Positions 1 through 7,350 of a DNA stretch of 13,092 nt are shown piece by piece; the first letter of the stretch is position 1, and every line of letters starts with the position of its first letter. Source of the DNA: Oehlia diaphana. Its lineage: Eukaryota; Glomeromycota; Glomeromycetes; Glomerales; Glomeraceae. The DNA lies in assembly GCA_003833135.1 (NCBI GenBank), contig QZLH01001918.1, forward strand, positions 6,986 to 20,077, in the 5' to 3' direction. A model generated the notes under the pieces. That model saw only the letters and a list, made by a program, of their open reading frames with translations. It had not been told where the DNA came from and searched no databases. The position numbers and the translations under genes were made by a program.

Positions 1-2
1 TG

Positions 3-227
3 CAATTTTATTCTAATGATATCAAAGAAGCAATATTGAATAACAACGTCTATAGCTATATAGCAATAGCAATAGCAATAGCAGCAATTGTTTTTCACAT
101 TGTGCATTTCCAAAACTATGAAAAAATGCATGAAGATCGCACAACAAATTCCAAATTGAGCGAAAAAATGAATAAATATGGAAGGAGATATGCGAAAATC
201 ATTACATCAAAAGCATACTATCGCTAA
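3..227 (+). CDS. 3' end of an unidentified gene, C-terminal membrane-anchor-like segment (partial)
   Basis: The frame is open from the left window edge to a TAA at 225-227, giving 74 residues with no stop, so the real start lies outside the window. A TTG at 36 is not a credible start in a fungus. The readable part starts QFYSNDIKEAILNNNV, then has a hydrophobic stretch (YIAIAIAIAAIVFHIVHF) long enough for one membrane helix, then a basic hydrophilic tail rich in Lys, Arg and Asn. This suggests a single-pass protein with a short C-terminal tail, but I do not recognise the family. The hydrophobic stretch is partly encoded by an AGCAAT microsatellite at 62-88. An AATAAA lies about 42 bases after the stop, which fits a gene end. 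It could instead be the final exon of a longer gene or a chance open frame. Confidence 0.45.
   Translation, partial: QFYSNDIKEAILNNNVYSYIAIAIAIAAIVFHIVHFQNYEKMHEDRTTNSKLSEKMNKYGRRYAKIITSKAYYR
62..88 (+). repeat. AGCAAT microsatellite inside a coding frame
   Basis: Three exact AGCAAT units followed by AGC-AGCAAT. In the open frame this encodes the alternating Ala-Ile run of the putative membrane helix, so unit-number changes would alter helix length by two residues without shifting the frame. Confidence 0.8.
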
Positions 228-268
228 AGAGAAAAAATATCATTTGGTAAAAAATTGCCTTTTATTTT

Positions 269-274
269 AATAAA
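269..274 (+). promoter_or_regulatory. Possible polyadenylation signal AATAAA
   Basis: A canonical AATAAA, 42 bases downstream of the TAA of the partial left-edge gene and followed by A-rich sequence. In DNA this AT-rich the hexamer is common by chance, so the position is the main support. Confidence 0.35.
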
Positions 275-377
275 GAATATTGAAAATAAAGTAAAAAAAA
301 AAATGTTTAAAATAACAATATTGTTATCCTAGCTGATAATAATTCTTAACTGTATAGTAAATTCTGAATATTGTATA

Positions 378-1212
378 TTAAAAATTGGCTGTACCAATAA
401 GATTTGGTTTAAGTTGATCTTGATATTCCCCAATGTAAATCACCAATACCATAATTTCCTATAAATTCCCATCCATCTTGTTTACATGATATACATTAAT
501 AGAACTACCAGATGCTGAATCCCTATGGAAGCATGGTAAATTGAATATTTTCCAAGTTCAATAGCTTCTTGAACAGATAAATCATAATCAAATCCACTAT
601 CTACAACTCCATAAGCAAATGGAGATTCAGAACCAACTGATGTGTTCTACATAAAAAACATTTGGTCCAGTTTTGTTACAACTGGCGACCAAATTTCCTA
701 TTGAAAGTCCCATTCCTTTATATTTATAAACCATGTTTGTCAATAAATTTGAAGCTACTGCTACAGAAATTTGTTCTTTATTTCTCAATTCATATAATCT
801 GCAATGTCTTCTGAGCTCTCTCTGCCAGAATATACAATCAGCAGCACTACTAACCATTGTCTCTAAAAGATAAGAGTTGATTTTTATAACCTTCCTGACA
901 GTTTGGTGTAGAAATGAAACTTCCAGAAGAAGTACATGAATAAACAGCAACTATGTTGCCCCTTGGAATTTAAACGAAAATGTCATGTTTCTTGCTCATA
1001 TCATCATATTCAAGCCCTGAGTTCCATTTTTGAGATTGAAACAGAAGTCCCATCAAGCATACCATAATCTTAAAAATCTTTCTGGCTTCTCCTTGTGAAT
1101 GATTTCTTTATCATCATATTCAAGCCTTAAGTTCTGTTTTAGCAGGATCATTAATGCCATAATTTTAAATTCTCTCTGCCAGAATTCCTGTTTTCATCTT
1201 ATTATTTTTGAC
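378..1212 (-). pseudogene. Proteasome 20S beta-5 subunit pseudogene, copy A
   Basis: Read on the minus strand across several frames, this is recognisably the beta-5 (PRE2/PSMB5, chymotrypsin-like) proteasome subunit. In order: SKKHD at about 982-996; [75 protein letters not shown] (these are in one frame, 627 to about 910); then [49 protein letters not shown]; and EYQDQLKPNLIGTANF with TAA at 378-380. At least five frame changes are needed. The block that should hold the catalytic Thr1 (HGTTT in the family) is damaged to HD, and the conserved Asp of AVDSRA is Tyr. Upstream of SKKHD a probable propeptide remnant reads KPERFLRLW and GLEYDDMSKK. No introns are evident, so it may be a retrocopy. 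It cannot encode an active subunit. Confidence 0.85.
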
Positions 1213-1631
1213 AATAAATACTGAATATTGATTAGGATTGTATATTAAACATTGACAATACAGTACAGTCCCATCTGAATCTATATAGAAAATACTTGGT
1301 CCAGTTTGTCCCAACTGGTGACCAACTGACTATAGTTCCCATTGAAAGTCCCATTTCTTTATATGTATAAACCATATTTGCCAATAACTTTGAAGCTGAA
1401 ATTTGTTCTTTATTTCCCAATTCATATAATATGAAATGTCTTCTGACAATCAGCAGCCATTGTTCCTAAAAGATAGTGGTTGATTTGAAATTTCCAGCAG
1501 AAGCATGTGAATCAACAGCAACTATGGTTCCCCCTTGGAATTTAAACAAAAGTGTCATGCTTTTTGCTCATATAATCATATTCAAGTCCTAAGTTCTGTT
1601 CTTGCAGAATCATTAATGCCATAGAACTGCT
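1213..1631 (-). pseudogene. Proteasome beta-5 subunit pseudogene, copy B (internally deleted)
   Basis: A second minus-strand beta-5 sequence lies immediately upstream of copy A in the same orientation. Readable pieces are LEYDYMSKKHD (about 1559-1590), [59 protein letters not shown], then a frameshifted [13 protein letters not shown] stretch ending near 1260. There the coding match jumps directly to sequence like the 3' flank of copy A (TTTAATATACAAT followed by ATTCAG), so the last 80 or so codons are missing. It shares with copy A the same SKKHD lesion at the catalytic-threonine block, so the damage preceded the duplication or both derive from one damaged source. It keeps the Asp of AVDS that copy A has lost. 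Confidence 0.8.
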
Positions 1632-1845
1632 TTGAAGTGTTTTCAGTTTAATGTTCTCTGTATCACTAGGAATATTCACCTTCCATAGATACAAATCAAT
1701 AGGTTCAAAACCCTTGTCTTTAAAATTATTCTTTTTCATCTCATAGATCATATCTTTTGCATTTTGAAATGCTCATTCCTGTGAAGTCTTCAATTTCAAA
1801 TGTGCTCTTAAGGTCAGTGGTAATTTTTAATTCTCTCCACCAGAA
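1632..1845 (-). pseudogene. Crinkler (CRN)-like N-terminal ubiquitin-like domain fragment
   Basis: On the minus strand, two overlapping frames give TTDLKSTFEIEDFTGMSIS, then after a one-base shift near 1760 AKDMIYEMKKNNFKDKG, then IDLYLWKVNIPSDTENIKLK. The lengths, spacing and the L-x-LWKV-x-IP signature match my knowledge of the ubiquitin-like N-terminal domain of CRN-family proteins, which are numerous in glomeromycete fungi and oomycetes. The match stops near KTLQ; the same frame then runs into the leader of beta-5 copy B (MALMILQEQNLGLEYDYM). There is no signal peptide, no start codon at the right place and no CRN C-terminal domain. It is a fragment, either fused to the beta-5 sequence by rearrangement or carried in its 5' region. 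The family call is moderately secure; any function of the fusion is unknown. Confidence 0.5.
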
Positions 1846-1899
1846 TTCCTGTTTCTATATTATTATCTTGGGTTATTTTTGGCTCATTTTCACTTTCAT

Positions 1900-2397
1900 A
1901 GTTTTACACTTTCATAGTAAGTAAGTAAGAAAGTTATGAAGCAGTAATGATTTCAGGGTGTAAAGATCCATGTATGATATAATATATGAAAAAATTAAAA
2001 AATTTTGAATTACAAAAATAAAAAAATAAAATATTATTGCAAAAAATTGAAATTACAAAAAATATTGCAATTAATTAGGTCTTTAAATTAAAAAAATTTT
2101 GCTCTTACTCATTTTCAATAATTATGAGTCAATACTGCATCACCTTTATTAATATTGTAACTTACAATTAAAAATGACTCACCGTTAAATGATAATCTTT
2201 CTATGTTTTTCATTATTACTCATAGTTACATCAATATTTTTTATTCCTCAATCTTTATTATTAATTAATTTTCAAATTATGATTACTATATATGATATAT
2301 ATATATACTAATAAATTGTTTGTAGCAGAGATTTATCTGAAATTTTTATTACAAAAAAATATCTAATTTATCATGAAGATAAATAAAAGTAATGATG
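1900..2397. other. AT-rich spacer without a recognisable gene
   Basis: About 500 bases of AT-rich sequence. It contains a short duplicated CACTTTCATAGT word near 1888-1918, a GTAA run near 1916-1929 and an AT dinucleotide tract at about 2287-2308. I found no frame with family resemblance on either strand. Confidence 0.6.
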
Positions 2398-2729
2398 CTT
2401 ATATACATAAAAGGAATGGGTTTATGTAAAAAAGCAGCTGATAATGCATTAAAAACTAATGCATATAATGAATTATGTGGAATGATAAATAATTTTATTA
2501 ATACAAAATTAGCCAAAAGATATCAAATGTTCACAGCAGAGTTTAAAAAATCTAATTGTTAATCTGGTTGTTTTTATAAGCCTCTTTCAGATATATCTGG
2601 TAATAGGAATATAGGTAAAAATAGATGAAATTAAAATGAGAAACATTGGATAATCATAAATCAAGAAAGGTTAGAAATTGTAAAGAGTATGGACATTATA
2701 GTAAAACTTGACCTGTACTAAATGAATAA
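2398..2729 (+). pseudogene. Degenerate transposase-like C-terminus with broken zinc knuckle
   Basis: From 2416 a frame reads MGLCKKAADNALKTNAYNEL, continues CGMINNFINTKLAKRYQ and stops at about 2562. After frameshifts, another frame reads SDISGNRNI, then HKSRKVRNCKEYGHYSKT, then a TGA where a cysteine is expected, then PVLNE and TAA at 2727-2729. The last part is a CCHC zinc knuckle (C-x2-C-x4-H-x4-C) in which the first Cys has become Val and the last Cys a stop. The order (helical KKA.D.A....Y.EL segment, short linker, knuckle, end) resembles the C-terminal tail of MULE/FAR1-type transposases common in Rhizophagus. That assignment is from memory of the family style; the catalytic DDE domain is not visible upstream. 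AATAAA follows at 2725-2730. Confidence 0.5.
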
Positions 2730-2859
2730 AGAGTAACAATTCAATGTATTTCTTTTAATAAAAGCTTTGATTTCCTTATATTTGTATTTATTTGCTTTTT
2801 AAGTTGTTCTTTTTTAGTTGTTTAAATCCAAAGAAGTATTGTCTTTAATAATTAAAGTG

Positions 2860-3025
2860 CAGTGCGTAACACGGCTGAAGCTATTGGCAAATTATAAGAA
2901 CACTGACTGAGCATTACAAATATCCGACCAACATTAAGTAATTTTGGTGATTTCAGTAACTGTATCACTGGTGAAATCACTGTAACACCGGCCTACAGTA
3001 ATTTTAACCCTGGTTAAAATTAACT
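2860..3025. repeat. GC-richer patch with inverted repeats, possible small transposon relic
   Basis: Composition rises abruptly relative to both flanks. Two inverted repeats stand out: GTGATTTCA (2947-2955) with TGAAATCAC (2972-2980), and an 11-bp perfect pair TAATTTTAACC (2999-3009) with its complement (3012-3022) around a CT centre. GTAACACGGC and GTAACACCGGC occur as a direct repeat near 2868 and 2982. The patch lies just downstream of the transposase-like remnant, but I could not find a matching terminal inverted repeat on the other side of that remnant. Confidence 0.45.
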
Positions 3026-3365
3026 GACCTATTTTTTAAATTGTTTTTTTTTATTGTTGTAATTGTTTAATCAATAATCACTTATTGAATTATTTAATAA
3101 TACAGTTATTTTCATATTAGTCCTTTTTTTACCGATTTTTTTCCATATTATTGTTTTGATTTTTTTACTATTATTTTTTTTTCGCATGATTTTATCATTT
3201 TTTTTACTTTTTTTTTTTACTTTTTTCTTACTATTAATTGATCATGTGGTTGTGATTATTTTCTTATTTTTTTTTTGCTTACTATAATTTTTTTACTGAT
3301 AAATAAATTTTTTACTATTATTTTTTTTTACTTTTTTTACTATTAATAGATCTCATGATTGTGAT
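3026..3365. repeat. T-rich low-complexity tract with TTTTTACTATTA repeats
   Basis: Strongly strand-asymmetric T-rich sequence in which TTTACTATTA recurs. Two degenerate copies of a longer word (ACTATTAATTGATCATGTGG near 3229 and a similar ACTATTAATAGATC block near 3342) lie about 110 bases apart, suggesting an old tandem duplication within the tract. There is no coding potential. Confidence 0.6.
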
Positions 3366-6300
3366 AAAAAAGATAAATGTATATATTTAGTATATAAATA
3401 CAAACAAATACAAGTAAATAAACTACACTAATTTTTTATATTCGTTTCATCGTATCAACTCATAAAGAAATTAATTTAATAAAGTATTTTAAATTTTAAA
3501 ATTGGTTGAAGAAGAAAGTGATTTTTATGTTCGTAAAATTAATCAAGATCAGTAAGAATTAAGCTATTAATTTAGAATAACCGAAACAAATTACAATATA
3601 TTACTTAAATTTAGGTGGTTATTAGTCTAACAAAGGAATAAAGGTTAGCAGACTTAAACTATGTGTACACTACTTTTATTAATTTCGTTATTTTAAATTT
3701 AATTCCGCAGCAAATGTGCATTGTATAACAAAACTCACATAAAGACTTATTAGACCTTCAAAAATTTTGTACAAGCTTAATGGCTTAATCCTCTAAAAAA
3801 ATATTTAAATCCTTTGATTTCTATTATCCTTCTAAAAAATGATCTTGTATCTTTCACTAATACTTGAGGTAAAACAAAGATAATTTTATTTTTTTTAACA
3901 ACTATGAATATTGAAGATACAATTTAATATAACAAGTGCAAAATACGAATTATTAAATTTTGGCCATTTGTGTGGTTCACAATTTGGCAAATACATTATT
4001 ATAATTTATTGTTACAATTTTAAAGTAAAAAGGATACTCTTGGTAGATACAATTTTCAAAATGGTGTCTTTTTAATACTTGATATAAAACTAGAATATTT
4101 TTTTTTTCGAACTGATAATTTTATTCTGTTCATAAATCCCCTATTGTAAAGTAATAAGTAGATTTTTGATAGTGTACTTTAAACGCCACAAAAATTTTAT
4201 TGACAAAAATTATTCAAAATATATTATTTTCCATCATACAGTATACGAATTGATGGATTATAGTAAGTAAGTTTGTCTTTTTTTTAACCAAAGAGCGGGA
4301 GGATTATATCAAATTAAATTACCTTTTTTTAGCACCATATCAACATACCCATGGTATAGTAATGTTAAAAGTATTGTTTGAGAGGCTCAAAAGTATTAAT
4401 TTTTTTTTTATGTCATATTATTAACAATTGCATGTTATATTTATTTCTTTTAAGCAACATTAAAATAAAATCATTAAATTATCGAAATCTCCAAATTGGA
4501 TGACTTTATTAATTTAAATTCTTCAATAAACACTACAATGATAGTAAATTAATTTTTGAAGATATGAGCGTAACGTTTAAAACCAAAATTCAGTATTACT
4601 TAGTTGGTACCTTGAAAACTTGGTCACAAAATAATTTGAATATTAAGAGATAAACACTCAAATTCCATTTAATATTACATACTATATTATTATTAATTTG
4701 CAAATAGATGAAATTCTTTCATTAGTTTAGTTAAACATTTTTTTTTCTTTTATGCCTGGGATCAGTATTTTTTGTGGATAACTGTTCGTGTGGTTGTCTA
4801 GTTAAAATTGAAAAAATTAAATAAGATGCAACAAGTATTTCAGCATTCTTTTTTTTATGCACAATAAATTTTTGATTTTTGATTTTTCAGTTGGATCTGT
4901 AAAGTTAGACAGACATTCAAAGTTTTACATATACTATTTTTCCGTTCATTTACAAATCACAATATTAAACTTAATCACTTTATTAATATGATTTTCAATA
5001 TTTTATTTGATAAACCGGTATAATATTTTCAATTGTTCAATCAAGATCTTTGTCAATTTATTCTTATTATACTATACTAAGCCTGTAAATATTATTGAAA
5101 TATTCGAATTATTTCCCCATTTCCTAATAAAGTTAACATGATGGTTGACTTGCAAAAACAACCAAAAACAACGCATGTGTTCCTGATATTTTTCCCGTAT
5201 GTATAGTATAATAATGACTGCTCAGTCATGTCTTGATGAGGCGTCGAGATTATTTGACAAGTACGTTTTTTGCTCTCAGTAAATATCCTAATGACATAAA
5301 GATAGTATTTAGAAAAAAATATTTTCATCTGGTTCTTAATTTTTTATCATACTGTAATGTTAAATAATAAACATACCTCTTCCCTAAATGATATATTAGA
5401 ATATTTGAGAGATTTACTATATAAAAGGGAATATCAAGTAACCTATAGCCCCTTAGGTGTATAAGGGAATAGAACATTTCCTAAGCGTTGATTAATAAAT
5501 TTAATTGATTGATTAAAATATTAAAAAATATAATAGATCATGCTAAACTTAAATTGCGTTAATCGTACTAATACAATTTCTAATTTCCATAAATATGTTA
5601 GAATTGTTAGAATTATCTAACAAAAAGCTACTAGAAATTTATGTATTAGCGAAACTTAATAGATGTTCTCCAAATCTTACAGGCTTCTATCAACATAAGA
5701 TTGAATGTCAGCTATTGAATATAAAGATTTTCCAATCTACAGTGAAAAATATTTGTAGACTATCGCGCCAATTCCTTTATTATCCTTTTATAAAAGAAAA
5801 TATGAAATAAAATAATGAATTATTTAATATTTTAAATTATTTTACCGTCCAAATAAAATTGTAGGTTCCGTAGCGCAAATCTTTGCTTTGAATATTTGGT
5901 AACAGTAAACATATGATTATAATTAATAAATAAATATGAAATCAATACTATTCCAATTGAACGAACTCCACCATCTACATCTCCGTCATCATCATCCAAT
6001 TTATGACTGACGCTATTTATTAAAAAATGTTCAGTTTAATTAATAAATTTGCTAGTACCAATTTCATTTTGGTACAATTTATAACAGACGAACTTTAAAT
6101 TTTTTTGGGGCAAACGTGAGAATCAAAATCAAAGATATGATTTTATGTTATTGTTTAACATATGAAATACAGGCGTGTAATGAACGAACGACACGTTTCT
6201 ATCGAATACTGTAGTCATGTTATTTATCTATAATAATTTTTGATGAGTAGTTTTTCCTTTACACATTAATTAGGTTATACTAAATTATATTCTAGTATAG

Positions 6301-7150
6301 TTTTTTAATTATCATTGAATGAGTTACTAAAATGGAAGGATTTAACCAAAAATAAAAGGATTGACCATGATTATTTATTTTTTTCGGGCCGTATTATTTC
6401 CGATACAATGATTTTTACATTGTTATGGCGAATTTTTATCACCGTTTTTCTCCGAAGATAAAACATGTTTTAACTAAAATTAGAAATCTTCATTGATCTG
6501 CATTGTGGTTGTTTGCGTTTTTGGATAAAAATAATAAAACATGCCTATAATCTTATTTACCATTAGAAGAATTTTTGAAATTTTTTTTTTAATTTATAAT
6601 TAATATACAAAATTAGAATTACGTAATAGGATTCATTTATTTTATCAAAAATAGATTAAATTTTTATATTTAACTTTTATTATTTTTTAAGCACATGATA
6701 CCCAGAAATTTTTTTTTAAAAAAAAAATCTTTTTTTTTAATACTATTTTTGTGTTTGTAAAGTATATTTGCAAGTATAACGAGTATAACAGGACTCTTAA
6801 TATTTATTATACCATATATCTGAGAACATAAAAATATTACTATTAATGTATAAATTATTTACAATTACTATATTAGTATAACAACTATATAATAAGTTTT
6901 ATTTGTAGAAATATTCAACCCATACCCATTTATTTGTCCACCAATTTCATTAAAGAACATGCTGATAAAAAATGTTTCTTATAATCTTAATGTAAAATAA
7001 ACATGAAAAATTTTGACTTTTTTTTATTTGGATTCTACTTATTAAATTAAAGCTTATAATGCTTTTAATTAAGTTTATTTAAATAATAGGATGTTAAAAT
7101 ACATAAATTGTTTGAAATTTTGCGTATGTCTACTATACTAAAACAGTGAA
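3366..7150. other. Long intergenic region, no supported gene
   Basis: About 3.8 kb of AT-rich sequence. Short open frames occur at 5595-5810 (+) and 5092-5328 (-) but show no family resemblance, no compositional support and no exon pattern I can defend. Somewhat GC-richer patches lie near 5130-5290, 5955-6010, 6100-6230 and 6385-6540; these could be regulatory sequence or very old gene or transposon debris. No tRNA, rRNA or snRNA signature was seen. Confidence 0.55.
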
Positions 7151-7160
7151 ATTCGACACA

Positions 7161-7350
7161 CCGAACCAATATTTGTTTCAATAGGTAATATTATGGAAAA
7201 CGTGACTGCTTATTGATGTAAATCAGTGCATCGGAAAAAATGACCCGAAAAAAATTCATTTTTATTGTAACTTCTGCTTTTGGTTAAATATTCCTTTTTG
7301 AATAAAAAAAAAAAATTTTTTTCGATAAAATAAATTTCTAAAATAACCAA
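7161..7350 (+). promoter_or_regulatory. Putative promoter and 5' leader of the Sel1-repeat gene
   Basis: A CCAAT box (7166-7170) lies about 180 bases before the ATG. A run of 12 A followed by 7 T (7304-7322) sits just upstream, a typical nucleosome-depleting poly(dA:dT) tract, and an AT-rich GATAAAATAAA stretch follows at 7324-7334. An in-frame TAA at 7339-7341 fixes the beginning of the open frame. The start context is AACCAAATGG, with G at +4 but C at -3. No upstream exon with a plausible splice donor was identified. Confidence 0.4.

Larger units (their letters stand above)
370..1890 (-). repeat. Two-copy tandem duplication containing the beta-5 pseudogenes
   Basis: Copy A (about 370-1212) and copy B (about 1213-1890) share more than coding sequence. 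Both have a 5' flank with the minus-strand words GAAACAGGAATTCTGG / AAACAGGAATTCTGG followed by a GAGAGAATT-like stretch, the MALMIL..QNL.LEYD leader, the damaged SKKHD block and a 3' flank beginning TTTAATATACAAT. They differ by large deletions: copy A lacks the CRN-like segment, copy B lacks the beta-5 C-terminus. This is a direct duplication in the same orientation. Confidence 0.7.

Noticed and set aside
627..950. The ATG at 950 (minus) as start of an intact 107-residue gene
   Set aside because: The first 14 residues are an out-of-frame reading of the beta-5 segment around GNIVAVYS. Genuine homology begins at QTVRKV, with other parts in other frames, so this is only one piece of a pseudogene.
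2125..2181. Two TGA(G/C)TCA sites about 50 bases apart
   Set aside because: They match the AP-1/Gcn4 core, but there is no gene next to them to regulate and 7-bp matches are expected by chance.
2866..2995. CAGTGCGTAACACGGC and GTAACACCGGCC as terminal inverted repeats of a small element
   Set aside because: On inspection they are in direct, not inverted, orientation, and no flanking duplication was found.
5092..5328. Minus-strand open frame of 78 codons
   Set aside because: No domain or family likeness, and the start context is inside a poly-A/T stretch. The island may be of interest for other reasons, but not as a supported gene.
5595..5810. Plus-strand open frame of 71 codons starting MLELLELSNKKLLEIYVLAK
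   Set aside because: No recognisable family, composition like the surrounding AT-rich DNA, and a length expected by chance in 13 kb. RNA evidence would be needed to promote it.
5923..6006. Short open segment ending PIERTPPSTSPSSSSNL-stop
   Set aside because: It looks like a Ser/Pro-rich C-terminal exon, but the residues come from a TCATCATCATCC microsatellite-like run, the segment is under 30 codons and no preceding exon was found.
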